DNA of 64,000 nucleotides from Bacteroidota bacterium (GTDB taxonomy: Bacteria; Bacteroidota; Bacteroidia; Bacteroidales; CAIXZF01): the NCBI GenBank assembly GCA_022709385.1, contig JAKLIX010000012.1:62001-126000 (forward strand), given 5' to 3'. This document shows, piece by piece, positions 44,753-53,575 of this stretch; the first letter of the stretch is position 1; each line of letters starts with the position of its first letter. The position numbers were made by a program, and so were the translations under genes. The notes below the pieces were generated by a model, which saw only the letters and a program-made list of their open reading frames with translations, was not told the DNA's origin and did not search any database.

Positions 44753-45313
44753 ATGGAGCTGTACACGCTGTTTCTTATCTCACTGGGATTGTGTTTCGAT
44801 ACATTTGCAGTATCGGTCGGCAGCGGGATTGCGCGTACTTCCATCACTTTCAGGCAGGCCCTGAGGATATCCCTGTTGTTTGCCATGTTCCAGGCGCTGA
44901 TGCCGGTACTTGGCTGGCTGATCGGCAGGGAAATCGCCATCCTCATTCATGAAGCCGACCACTGGGTGGCTTTCGGTCTGCTGTTCCTTTTAGGAATGAA
45001 AATGATCCTTGAAGGAATGAAACAGCCCGGACAGAAAAGAACTACCGATCCACTTGATCTCAGGGTGCAACTCATGCTTGCCGTGGCCACCAGCATTGAT
45101 GCCCTGGTGGTGGGTGTCAGCTTTGGAACCCTGGATGTGCACATCGTAACCGCATCCGCCATGATAGGCATTCTGACCTTTCTGGTAAGCATGATCGGGA
45201 TATTGTTCGGTAAAAAGACAGGAAGAACCTTCGGACACAGCATGGAAATAGCAGGCGGGGTCATCCTCATCCTGATCGGGCTGAAGATCCTGGTGGAACA
45301 CCTGGCAGCATGA
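44753..45313 (+). CDS. mntP: Putative manganese efflux pump MntP
   Basis: 186 residues and six hydrophobic segments, the standard MntP size and topology. Family motifs: LGLCFDTFAVSVGSGIA in the first membrane segment and the symmetric TSIDALVVGVSFGTL in the second half, both carrying the aspartates that probably bind the metal ion, plus LLGMKMILEGM. MntP exports Mn(II) from the cytoplasm. The gene is alone between DUF3822-rsmD and a subtilase; only 5 bases separate its stop from the subtilase stop on the other strand. Confidence 0.93.
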   Translation: MELYTLFLISLGLCFDTFAVSVGSGIARTSITFRQALRISLLFAMFQALMPVLGWLIGREIAILIHEADHWVAFGLLFLLGMKMILEGMKQPGQKRTTDPLDLRVQLMLAVATSIDALVVGVSFGTLDVHIVTASAMIGILTFLVSMIGILFGKKTGRTFGHSMEIAGGVILILIGLKILVEHLAA

Positions 45314-45318
45314 GCATT

Positions 45319-48168
45319 TTATCGGCTGCAGACCCATTTCAGCCGTGAAAGCTTTCCTTCTGCCGAGATTCTTACAAAATAAATCCCTGGTGAAAATCTC
45401 ATTCCATCGAGGATGCAACATGGCGTACCTCTGATCAGCCCGTTCAGTTCCATTGTCTGCAGGACTTGTCCATGCATATCACAGATGTCGAGGCTGACCT
45501 TTCCCGGGCAATCCGTGAGGGGGATTAATAGTGAAATGCGATCCGCGGGATTGGGTACCAGCATGAAGGCCTTGCTGTTCTCTGAAGGTTGCGGGGAGAT
45601 CCCCGGTACCGTCAGGTATTTGTCCCTGGCCTGTTGGAGGGTTGCTGCAAGACCCGGCCGGTGCGGGGCAGCCAGCATCGCAAATGCAAGCTTCAGGGAG
45701 TCCCCGGCCTGGAGGTAGAAGGGTCCGTAACTCACCATGGCTGCCACATTGTTACCCTGTTGGGCAGAACCGGCAAGAAACCTATTGGTTTTTAGAGCGT
45801 TATATTTCTCCTGACTGGAAAAACCATCCATCACGCAAATACTCCCATCCTGTCCGTCCATATCAAAAGCATAATGTTTCACCGCTTCCGGACTCAGCGC
45901 GGCAATCCCGGCAAACAGCCCGTTCTTCAGCGAACAGGTCACACTCATGTTACCGGCAGTATCCCAAAGCACCCTGTCCCAGGAGCCGGAAAACGGTTCT
46001 AAATCCCAATCTGCGAACAGCCCGGCAAAGAGGTTTGACAAATCCTGCGCCCCCCGGTTCTGTATCAGGTATTCATATATCACATAACCGGCATTCGACG
46101 CGCCTTCCCACAACAGCGTCCTTTGTTCCACCTCCACATTCAGGCTGTTCAGGCCAGCCGGGTCATCATTGAAAACGCATTGCCATTCCCGATCTGCCTG
46201 CGCCGGAAAAGGCAAGGAAGCCTGAGGCAGGAGGGATTGAAAATCGGAGTCAAATCCTGAGGCAGTGGCATTGATGCCTGCATCCGACACCCTTGTGTAA
46301 GCGTTTCCGATCATGAAAGTCCCGGAGAACAATACAGACAAATCATTCAGATAACAGAACCCCTTCCCCTGCGCATGATAGTTGTCCTGATAACCCAGAC
46401 GCCCCCGGCTGGTGATGCTGGTCAGGATCTGCTCCGTGGAAATATCAAGGTAATCTTTATTGACCGGCAATTCAAGATACTGGACGGCATGGTAATCATC
46501 AGACAGGACTTCGAGCCTAAATACCAGGACAGTGTTCAGGGGAACAGTTGACAACAGCAGGAAGCGGAAGGGATTTCCCTGATTATCAAAGCCTGTGAGG
46601 GAAGGCAGGGAAGGGATAAACAGGATGGAATCGAGCATCACCGCATGCGGGGACAAAGCCCTGCATGTAACGGTAATACTGTCTGCCGCATGAAGATAAT
46701 TATAAAACAGGGCAGACAGGATGATGGTATCGCCTGCCGTAAAGACCGAATCGTTCATATCGCTGAAGACCGGATCGAGGGCCCTGACAGAAGGACTGGA
46801 AGTATCGGACAAGGCGCTGAGAAGATTGATCCTGCCGGATCCGAGCATCCCTTCAAAACCTGCATTTGCCGCGACAGTATCGATCACATCGGCGGTAACC
46901 CTCAGCAATTCAGCTGTTTGTAAAGCTGAGTATTGCGGGTGGTATGCACGTAGCAGGGCAGCGGCACCGCTGGTAACAGCAGCGGCCATGGAAGTTCCCG
47001 ACAGGGACTTATAAAAATAGGGGTAATCCCAGGTATTGAAAATGTCTTTTCCGGGAGCGCAGACATCGAGGTGAATGCCGTAACTGCTGGCATAAGACGG
47101 GGAGAGGTACATTCTTTCATCGGCCGGACCGCTTGCGCCGACACTGAGCACATTTTCATAGGAAGCCGGGTAGAAGGGCACATCACTGTTGGAATTCCCG
47201 CATGCAGCCACCACCAGTGCATCCCGGTTGAAGGTGGCGTAGTCCACGATGTCCTGCCCATATTTGCCCCTGGTGAACGGATCGCCCCAGGAACAGTTGA
47301 TTACCTTGCAACCATGGTCGGCGGCGTACACGATCCCTTCATACGCTTTTATCCAGTAATCATTTGCATCATTCACCCTGACAGGCAGGAAACGGCAGCG
47401 GAATGATGTTCCGGCCACGCCGGTGGCATTGTTGGTGGTTGCCGCCGCAATACCGCACATGTGTACCCCATGTGACACATTGCTTCCACCGGGAAGCACC
47501 TGGGGATCAGGATCCATTTCACCCAGATCCCATCCGTAAAAATTGTCCGTGAAGCCGTCATTGTCGTTGTCGAACCCATCGACAGGATCGTTGTAATTGT
47601 AGGCCAGGTTGTCCTGCAGGTCTTCATGATCAAGATCAGTCCCTGAATCCACGATACCGACAATCACACCACTGTCTCCCTCACAAAGGTCCCATGCTTC
47701 AAAAGCCCTGATCCTGCCAAGGTAGTATTGGGATCCGAGTTTTTCATCGTCTGGGATGAACAGGGCCTGAGGTACCGGAGCGATTTCGACATATTCGAAC
47801 AAGTTTGTGAACATCAGCCTGTTGATCAGTAATGGCAAAGATGTTTCAGTTTGCACTTCCAGGCGGTACAGGCGGCTGAGATCGACCAGGCGGGGCTGTC
47901 GCTTCAGATCCGCTTCAGAGGGAGGCTTATGATGAGGGAAGATCCTTGTGAAGGGCATATCCGTCGTGGATGGGACCAGTTGAGCCAGGCCCTTCCCCTT
48001 TCCGCTGAGCATGTCAAGCATGGAAGCGTGGGATTCTTTGACTTTGAGTACCAGGCTTCTGCCAGGAATATTCCTTTCTCTGCCTTCCTCCTGTGCCAGT
48101 GCCTGCCGGGCCAGCGGAAAACAAAGCAGCATCAGGGCGGTGAGGAAGGATAAAAGCAGATTCTTCAT
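45319..48168 (-). CDS. T9SS-exported subtilisin-like serine protease (S8)
   Basis: 949 residues. Signal peptide LLLSFLTALMLLCFPLARQALA, a propeptide-like region (about 30-150), then the S8 catalytic domain: Asp174 in GIVDSGTDLDHEDL, His233 in SHGVHMCGIA (the usual form is HGTHVAG) and Ser393 in LSGTSMAAAVTSG. Residues about 460-860 are beta-rich and unassigned. The C-terminus is a T9SS type A sorting domain (MLVPNPADRISLLIPL at the start and GIYFVRISAEGKLSRLKW near the end). Expected to cross the outer membrane through T9SS and to be attached or released there. It may be a nutritional or processing protease. It stands alone with its own promoter. Confidence 0.93.
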   Translation of the reverse strand: MKNLLLSFLTALMLLCFPLARQALAQEEGRERNIPGRSLVLKVKESHASMLDMLSGKGKGLAQLVPSTTDMPFTRIFPHHKPPSEADLKRQPRLVDLSRLYRLEVQTETSLPLLINRLMFTNLFEYVEIAPVPQALFIPDDEKLGSQYYLGRIRAFEAWDLCEGDSGVIVGIVDSGTDLDHEDLQDNLAYNYNDPVDGFDNDNDGFTDNFYGWDLGEMDPDPQVLPGGSNVSHGVHMCGIAAATTNNATGVAGTSFRCRFLPVRVNDANDYWIKAYEGIVYAADHGCKVINCSWGDPFTRGKYGQDIVDYATFNRDALVVAACGNSNSDVPFYPASYENVLSVGASGPADERMYLSPSYASSYGIHLDVCAPGKDIFNTWDYPYFYKSLSGTSMAAAVTSGAAALLRAYHPQYSALQTAELLRVTADVIDTVAANAGFEGMLGSGRINLLSALSDTSSPSVRALDPVFSDMNDSVFTAGDTIILSALFYNYLHAADSITVTCRALSPHAVMLDSILFIPSLPSLTGFDNQGNPFRFLLLSTVPLNTVLVFRLEVLSDDYHAVQYLELPVNKDYLDISTEQILTSITSRGRLGYQDNYHAQGKGFCYLNDLSVLFSGTFMIGNAYTRVSDAGINATASGFDSDFQSLLPQASLPFPAQADREWQCVFNDDPAGLNSLNVEVEQRTLLWEGASNAGYVIYEYLIQNRGAQDLSNLFAGLFADWDLEPFSGSWDRVLWDTAGNMSVTCSLKNGLFAGIAALSPEAVKHYAFDMDGQDGSICVMDGFSSQEKYNALKTNRFLAGSAQQGNNVAAMVSYGPFYLQAGDSLKLAFAMLAAPHRPGLAATLQQARDKYLTVPGISPQPSENSKAFMLVPNPADRISLLIPLTDCPGKVSLDICDMHGQVLQTMELNGLIRGTPCCILDGMRFSPGIYFVRISAEGKLSRLKWVCSR

Positions 48169-48185
48169 TGCTGCGTAGAATGGAG

Positions 48186-48219
48186 CGAAGGTATAAAATC
48201 AAGCGGGATTTTGCACAAA
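48186..48219 (-). promoter_or_regulatory. Subtilase promoter
   Basis: On the minus strand TTTG (complement of 48,216-48,219), a 22-base spacer and TACCTTCG (complement of 48,186-48,193), one base off TAnnTTTG. The start codon lies 18 bases downstream. Confidence 0.45.
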
Positions 48220-48294
48220 GAATCTATCGGATGATGAAGGATTAAGGCTGCAGGCGGTTGGCCGGCATGTTGTCCTTATGATGAATGCTATCCG

Positions 48295-48780
48295 CTACCC
48301 AAGTGCTTCAAAGGGAGGGATTTCCGGAGCAACTGCCAATGCTCCGGTTTCAAAACTGACGTGGAATACATAATGATCCAGACCGTTGGTCACCAGTAAA
48401 AAGGATACCCTGAACACCAGGTTGTACCTGGCGATCTGTTCAAATACCGGCCGGGTTAAAGCGACTTCAGGGGCTTTACATTCCACCAGCATGGCGGGAC
48501 GGTGCAGCCTGTTATAGACCAGGATATCGGCCCTTTTGGCCATCCTGTTCAGTATCAGGCTTTTTTCCACACAGATCAGGCCTGCAGGGTAATGCAGGTG
48601 ATCTGTCAGGTAAGCGAGAATATGCTGGCGGACCCATTCTTCCCGGCTAAGTGCCACATATTTTTTCCGGAAGGGATCAAAAATAGTCGGGACATCGCCG
48701 CTGCTGCCGAAGCGGAATGCCGCCGGAGGGAAATTCAGCTGCGGGAGTCCGTATGGTTCAGAAGCATCAGATGTCGGCAT
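48295..48780 (-). CDS. HsdR-N-like (type I restriction R subunit N-terminal) domain protein, orphan
   Basis: 161 residues from ATG at 48,780; the ORF adds 15 codons upstream. It resembles the stand-alone HSDR_N-type proteins of Bacteroidota, a PD-(D/E)XK nuclease fold. The active-site pattern is visible: RADILVYN with the Asp, then LVECKA with the E-x-K pair, and the QIARYN motif (Q-x3-Y) of the R-subunit nuclease. No helicase part, methyltransferase or specificity subunit lies nearby, so a restriction role is doubtful. The start overlaps the symporter gene by 14 bases. Confidence 0.82.
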   Translation of the reverse strand: MPTSDASEPYGLPQLNFPPAAFRFGSSGDVPTIFDPFRKKYVALSREEWVRQHILAYLTDHLHYPAGLICVEKSLILNRMAKRADILVYNRLHRPAMLVECKAPEVALTRPVFEQIARYNLVFRVSFLLVTNGLDHYVFHVSFETGALAVAPEIPPFEALG

Positions 48781-50218
48781 GTTTTTTTTCCGGTAACAGG
48801 AGTGAGAACAGCACTGCCATGACAAATGAAATGAGAAAGCTGCCGAATATTTCTGATATGCGGGTGGACGGATAAACGAATTCCTTCCAGAGAACGGCCC
48901 CCAGGGAGCCGGCTATCAGGGAAGCAAAGACCCCGGCCCTGGAAAAGCGTTTCCAGAAGAGCATCAGCAACAAGGCCGGACCGAAGGCAGCGCCTATTCC
49001 TGCCCAGGAGTAAGATACCAGGCGGAAAATGGTATCGGGCATCAGAAAGACCAGGATGAAGGCCAGCAGGCCCACTCCGAGGGTCAGGATTTTATTGATC
49101 CGGATCATTTTCCTGTCGGCTTTTACCTTGCTGCTCAGGGGGCGATAGATGTCCTCACTCATGGCGGATGAGCAGATGATCAGTTCGGATGAAGCGGTGG
49201 ACATCATGGCGGACACCACGCCCGACAATAAGATCCCTGCCAGGAGGGGATTGACCAGCACCATGGTGAGCGCCGGCAGTATCTGTTCCGCATCTTTCAT
49301 ACTCTCAGAGAGCGCGGGGATCTGTCCCGAATGAACGATCACACGACCGGCAATGCCGATCAGGATGGCGCCGCAATAGGCCACCACTGTCCAGACGGCT
49401 GCCACCCAGATGGCTCTTTTCACATCAGCCTGGTTCCTGAGCGCCATCATCCGGGAAAGAAGCTGGGGTTGTCCCGTATAACCGAAAGCCCAGCAAAGGC
49501 CGTTGATGATGGCCAGCCCAAGGGTTCCTCCGGCCATGGCATGGGTGACGGATCCGTATCCATCGCCAATGGCGTTCATGCCCCCCACGAAGTCAATGTG
49601 ATGGGATGCCATAAAAAAAAGCAGCAGCACGGGCAGGATGATCAGCGTAAAGATCATCAGCACGGACTGGAAAACGTCGGTGGCAACCACGGCCATGAAA
49701 CCGCCGAAAGAAGTATAAATGATCACGACGAGAGAGCCGATGATCATCCCCCAGACCGGACTGAGTCCGAAGGTCTTTTCAAACACGGCCCCGGCCCCTT
49801 TGAACTGGGCAGCGATGTAAAAGAGAAAAAAGAAAATGACAATGACTGCCGAGAGTATCCCTATCGGTCTGGCTGTCCCGGGAAAACGCCTCGAAAGCAG
49901 GCTGGGGATGGTCAGGGCGCCTGTCCGTGCCGACTCTGACCGTAACCTTCCCGACATCACTATCCAGATAAACAGGATGCCTGCCACACACCCGATCGCC
50001 ACCCAGATGCTCTCCATCCCGATCAGGTAGGCTTCGCCGGTGAGGCCGAGCAACAACCAGGCCGACTCACCGGTCGAACGTTCCGATAAGGCAAGTGCAG
50101 TTCCCGAGAGTTTTCTTCCCCCGAGTATAAAATCATCGTTGGTTTTTGAACGCATAGCTGACCAGACAGCCAAACCAATGACCACAGCCAGGTACAGTAT
50201 AAAAATGAACATCATCAT
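48767..50218 (-). CDS. putP: Sodium/solute symporter, PutP-like (SSS family)
   Basis: 483 residues with about 13 hydrophobic segments. SSS-family features: DDFILGGRKLSG after the first segment, ALSERSTGESAWLLLGLTGEAY, GPALLLMLFWKRFSRAG near the C-terminus, and the SAMMSTASSELIICSSAM helix involved in sodium binding. This matches proline symporters (PutP) best, but the substrate is not proven. It has its own -7 element 20 bases upstream of the ATG. It overlaps the HsdR-N-like gene by 14 bases and probably shares its transcript. Confidence 0.88.
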   Translation of the reverse strand: MMMFIFILYLAVVIGLAVWSAMRSKTNDDFILGGRKLSGTALALSERSTGESAWLLLGLTGEAYLIGMESIWVAIGCVAGILFIWIVMSGRLRSESARTGALTIPSLLSRRFPGTARPIGILSAVIVIFFFLFYIAAQFKGAGAVFEKTFGLSPVWGMIIGSLVVIIYTSFGGFMAVVATDVFQSVLMIFTLIILPVLLLFFMASHHIDFVGGMNAIGDGYGSVTHAMAGGTLGLAIINGLCWAFGYTGQPQLLSRMMALRNQADVKRAIWVAAVWTVVAYCGAILIGIAGRVIVHSGQIPALSESMKDAEQILPALTMVLVNPLLAGILLSGVVSAMMSTASSELIICSSAMSEDIYRPLSSKVKADRKMIRINKILTLGVGLLAFILVFLMPDTIFRLVSYSWAGIGAAFGPALLLMLFWKRFSRAGVFASLIAGSLGAVLWKEFVYPSTRISEIFGSFLISFVMAVLFSLLLPEKKHADI

Positions 50219-50237
50219 GGCCCGGGATTTTATCAGC

Positions 50238-50245
50238 CAAACCTA
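50238..50245 (-). promoter_or_regulatory. Symporter promoter -7 element
   Basis: The minus strand reads TAGGTTTG, an exact TAnnTTTG match. A TTTCG at the expected distance upstream may serve as the -33 element. The ATG follows 20 bases downstream. Confidence 0.6.
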
Positions 50246-50331
50246 ATGATTTTTTTTATGCAGTCCGAAAAAACACAGGAACGCAATGTGCTTTCCAGCG
50301 TCTACAGGAGCCGGTGTCCCTCAAAAGAAGA

Positions 50332-51534
50332 TTATCCCGGCGCTTTTCGCCTGTATCCGAGGATGAAGAGTCCGGTAGCGGCGGCCAGCACACTGGCCGT
50401 TACGATCGCCATTTTGGACTGGTTTACAAACAGGGGGTCGCTGAAAGCAAGAAAGCTGATAAAAATGGACATGGTGAATCCGATACCGGCCATAAAACCC
50501 ATGCCGGTGATATCTCTCCAGGTGATACCCTCCGGCAGTGAAGCCAGACCGCTTCTCACGGTAAACAGAGAGAACAGCAAAATCCCCGCAGGCTTTCCAA
50601 ACAATAAACCGAGGATGATCCCAATCCCAAGGGTACTTTCCCTGAGTTCATCAATGCCTCCTTCCAGGATAATGGCAGTATTCGCCAGCGCAAACAGGGG
50701 CATGATGAAAAAATTGACAGGTTTGTGCAGGAGGTGTTCCAGCCTCTCCACCGGGGAATGCTTGCGGCCAGGCAAGTTGCAGGGAATACTCAGGGCAAGC
50801 AGTACACCGGCAATGGTGGCATGTATTCCCGATTCGTGTACGGCAAACCACAACAGCAAACCGACTAAAATATATGGTGCCATGTACCTGACCTTAAAAT
50901 AGTTAAATCCAAACAGCATGATCACCAGGCCCAGGGAGATCCAGATCCAGCTAAGATGCAGATCGGCCGTATAAAAAACAGCGATTACCAGGATGGCCCC
51001 CAGATCATCGATCACGGCGATGGCCGTCAGCAACACCTTCAGCGATAAGGGAACCCGCTTCCCGAGTAATGACAGCAATCCCAGGGAAAAGGCAATATCA
51101 GTGGCCATCGGGATCCCCCATCCTGCCAAGGCCGGTTTTCCCGCATTCACGGAGAAAAAAGTCAAGGCAGGGATCAGCATCCCTCCCAGGGCAGCGATAG
51201 CCGGGAGGATGGCCCTGTCAAAAGATGAAAGCTCGCCCTTGGTCAGCTCCCGTTTTATTTCGAGCCCGATTAAAAAGAAAAACACACTCATCAGTCCGTC
51301 GTTGATCCAGCCCAGCACGGATAACTTCAGATGAAACCCGGACAGGCCGAGGTGCAGTGGAAAGTTCAGGATATTAAACATCCCTTCCTGCCAGGGAGAA
51401 TTGGCGATGGCCATGCTGATGACGGCACAAACAATGAGGATAAAACCCAACGCACTTTGCCCGGAAACAAATTCCCGGAACATTTCAGTGAGCGGATACG
51501 CGATTCTTTCTTTAATCAATTTCAACACCATCAT
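50332..51534 (-). CDS. nhaA: Na+/H+ antiporter NhaA
   Basis: Exports Na+ in exchange for protons at the inner membrane. 400 residues from ATG at 51,534 (an ATG at 51,531 is equally possible); the ORF extends 31 codons upstream into the CoA-binding gene. Conserved features: PMATDIAFSLGLLSLLGKRVP, and AVIDDLGAILVIA with the ion-binding Asp pair; GLLFGKPAGILLFS and GIGFTMSIFISFLAF are in the second half. It is the last gene of the panB-rluA-CoA-binding run, 8 bases after the CoA-binding gene, and possibly contributes to sodium balance with the symporter next to it. Confidence 0.95.
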   Translation of the reverse strand: MMVLKLIKERIAYPLTEMFREFVSGQSALGFILIVCAVISMAIANSPWQEGMFNILNFPLHLGLSGFHLKLSVLGWINDGLMSVFFFLIGLEIKRELTKGELSSFDRAILPAIAALGGMLIPALTFFSVNAGKPALAGWGIPMATDIAFSLGLLSLLGKRVPLSLKVLLTAIAVIDDLGAILVIAVFYTADLHLSWIWISLGLVIMLFGFNYFKVRYMAPYILVGLLLWFAVHESGIHATIAGVLLALSIPCNLPGRKHSPVERLEHLLHKPVNFFIMPLFALANTAIILEGGIDELRESTLGIGIILGLLFGKPAGILLFSLFTVRSGLASLPEGITWRDITGMGFMAGIGFTMSIFISFLAFSDPLFVNQSKMAIVTASVLAAATGLFILGYRRKAPG

Positions 51535-51542
51535 TCCGTCAT

Positions 51543-51995
51543 TTAGTGTTTCCTGCCAAAAATGCGTTTCAGCCAGCGGTGAAAGGCATGAATGGAAGTG
51601 ACCGGGGGATAGTGCATCAGGATGCACTCATGTGCGATCACCTTGATCTGCTGTTCATTGCAGAAATCCAGTGCTTCAATGCTCTCAGACTGCTGCTGTA
51701 TCCAGAGGTATTCGATGCCTCGCTGTTTGCATTCCTTTGCAATGGTAAGCGTTTCCGCAGCGGGTACCATGGAAAGCACTCCCCTGACAGGAAAAGGAAT
51801 TTCACTGATACTTTTATAACAAACTTCACCGTCGAAAGTTTGCATTTTCGGATTCACAGGGTAAAGGGTCCAGCCCTTTTTCCTGAGTGAACGGTAAGCC
51901 ACGGCCCCGAAACGTTTGGGATTTGAAGAAACGCCGGCAAACGCCACGGCAGGCAGGCTGATAAATTCAGTGATGAGATTTTCTCTGTTGTTCAT
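51543..51995 (-). CDS. CoA-binding domain protein (YccU-like)
   Basis: 150 residues from ATG at 51,995, 153 from ATG at 52,004. A Rossmann-like CoA_binding_2 domain: AFAGVSSNPKRFGAVAYRSL, LYPVNPKMQTFDGEVCYKSI, VLSMVPAAETLTIAKECKQRGIEYLWIQ split by turns, and the terminal HECILMHYPP. Such small proteins bind CoA or a similar nucleotide; no reaction is known. It overlaps rluA by about 29 bases and precedes nhaA by 8. Confidence 0.88.
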   Translation of the reverse strand: MNNRENLITEFISLPAVAFAGVSSNPKRFGAVAYRSLRKKGWTLYPVNPKMQTFDGEVCYKSISEIPFPVRGVLSMVPAAETLTIAKECKQRGIEYLWIQQQSESIEALDFCNEQQIKVIAHECILMHYPPVTSIHAFHRWLKRIFGRKH

Positions 51996-52704
51996 GGCTC
52001 TCATGATATAGATGATAGAAGTGATCCCACAACGCATCCTCAGGAGGAGCGGCTTCTACAAGGATTTCTTTGTGGCTCACCGGATGATCGAAGCTTACAG
52101 AGCGGGCATGCAGGTGGATGGATCCATCGGGATTGCTCCTTGGGTATCCGTACTTGAGATCGCCCCTGACAGGTGAGCCGGTCGCAGCAAGCTGCGCCCT
52201 GATCTGGTGGTGACGCCCGGTGATAAGGTTGATCTCCAGAAGGAAATATCTGTCTGATTGAAACATCAAGCTGTACTCAAGCAGCGCCGGCCGGCTGTCC
52301 TTCACCGCATGTTCATAAACATACGAACGGTTTTGTTCCTGGTTCCTGTACAGGTGGTGCGAAAGGCTTCCGCTCGCAGGGTCAGGGCATTTACCAACCA
52401 CAGCCCAATAGATCTTCTTCATCTGCCTGTCTCTGACCAGCGCATTCATACGTGCCAGTCCCTTGCTGGTGCGGGCAAAGACCACCACCCCGCTCACAGG
52501 CCGGTCGAGCCGGTGAACAACACCCAGGAATACCTCACCCGGCTTATGGTATTTCTCCTTCAGGTAATCTTTCAGATCCTCGCTCATGGGGCGGTCACCG
52601 GTCTGATCGCCCTGTACAATCTCTGAAGGCAGTTTGTTGACGATGAGCAGGTGATTGTCCTCGTAAAGGATTCTGCGACTGATATCAGTATTGTTCCCTT
52701 TCAT
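51967..52704 (-). CDS. RluA-family pseudouridine synthase
   Basis: 245 residues when started at [17 protein letters not shown] (52,704); the longer ORF runs deeper into panB. It converts uridine to pseudouridine in rRNA or tRNA; the target is not clear. The catalytic Asp is in [11 protein letters not shown]. Other RluA motifs: [16 protein letters not shown] and [16 protein letters not shown], and [25 protein letters not shown] in two pieces near the C-terminus. There is no S4 domain at the N-terminus. It overlaps panB by 20 bases and the CoA-binding gene by about 29. Confidence 0.93.
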   Translation of the reverse strand: MKGNNTDISRRILYEDNHLLIVNKLPSEIVQGDQTGDRPMSEDLKDYLKEKYHKPGEVFLGVVHRLDRPVSGVVVFARTSKGLARMNALVRDRQMKKIYWAVVGKCPDPASGSLSHHLYRNQEQNRSYVYEHAVKDSRPALLEYSLMFQSDRYFLLEINLITGRHHQIRAQLAATGSPVRGDLKYGYPRSNPDGSIHLHARSVSFDHPVSHKEILVEAAPPEDALWDHFYHLYHESHEQQRKSHH

Positions 52705-53500
52705 TCGGGAAATCAAGCGATTTGACGTCTTTGATGTATTGAACGACCGAACCTTTGATCTCTTCACTCAGGTTGTGGTATCTCCTGAGGAAACGGGGAG
52801 AAAAAGCCGTGTTCATCCCCAGCATGTCATGCAAAACCAGCACCTGACCGTCCACTTCGCTGCCTGCACCGATACCGATGATGGGAATCCTGACATCCCT
52901 GGCCACGGCCGCTCCCAACTGGGCAGGTATTTTCTCGAGGACGATGGCAAAGCAACCCGCTTTTTCGAGAAGGCGGGCATCAGCCATCAGCTTCTGGGCT
53001 TCCTGCTCGGTGGTGGCCCTCACCACATAGGTTCCGAATTTATGGATGGACTGGGGCGTAAGCCCGAGATGCCCCATGACGGGGATCCCTGCCGACAGTA
53101 TCCGGTCAACCGACTCAAGTACTTCGCTTCCTCCTTCCAGTTTCACCGCATCTGCCCCCGATTCTTTCATGATACGGATGGCGGAATTCAGGGCTTCCTT
53201 CGAATTGCCCTGGTAGGTCCCGAAAGGAAGATCGACCACCACCAGCGCCCGTTTCACTCCCCTTACCACCGAAGAAGCATGGTAAATCATCTCGTTCAGG
53301 GTAATGGGAAGCGTGGTACGGTGCCCGGCCATCACATTGGATGCCGAGTCACCCACCAGGATCACCTCTATGCCGGTTTCATCAAGTAAAACTGCAAAAG
53401 AATAGTCGTAGGCGGTAAGCATGGCAATTTTCTCGCCACGCTGTTTCATTGCCATGATGACATGTGTCGTAACTTTGGCAGGCAATAACTTTGAAGACAT
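52685..53500 (-). CDS. panB: 3-methyl-2-oxobutanoate hydroxymethyltransferase
   Basis: First committed step of pantothenate synthesis: it makes ketopantoate from ketoisovalerate and 5,10-methylene-tetrahydrofolate. 271 residues from ATG at 53,500; five further codons are open upstream, but those coincide with the promoter. Motifs: [26 protein letters not shown] with the Mg2+-binding aspartate, [35 protein letters not shown] and [18 protein letters not shown]. First gene of the panB-rluA-CoA-binding-nhaA run. panC and panD are not in the window; coaD, later in the CoA pathway, is. Confidence 0.96.
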   Translation of the reverse strand: MSSKLLPAKVTTHVIMAMKQRGEKIAMLTAYDYSFAVLLDETGIEVILVGDSASNVMAGHRTTLPITLNEMIYHASSVVRGVKRALVVVDLPFGTYQGNSKEALNSAIRIMKESGADAVKLEGGSEVLESVDRILSAGIPVMGHLGLTPQSIHKFGTYVVRATTEQEAQKLMADARLLEKAGCFAIVLEKIPAQLGAAVARDVRIPIIGIGAGSEVDGQVLVLHDMLGMNTAFSPRFLRRYHNLSEEIKGSVVQYIKDVKSLDFPNEREQY

Positions 53501-53512
53501 ATTTTTTTTTCG

Positions 53513-53520
53513 CAAAGGTA
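53513..53520 (-). promoter_or_regulatory. panB promoter -7 element
   Basis: The minus strand reads TACCTTTG, an exact TAnnTTTG match 12 bases before the ATG at 53,500. It rules out the in-frame start at 53,515, which would lie within the promoter, and implies a leader of about 8 bases. Confidence 0.65.
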
Positions 53521-53575
53521 TGCTTTTATCATTGTCAGTTCCGACAAAAAGCCGCCCTGCTTGTTTCCATGTCTG

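Noticed and set aside
44738..44753. Possible yybP-ykoY-type manganese riboswitch before mntP
   Set aside because: The promoter element leaves a leader of only about 10 bases, with no room for the structure.
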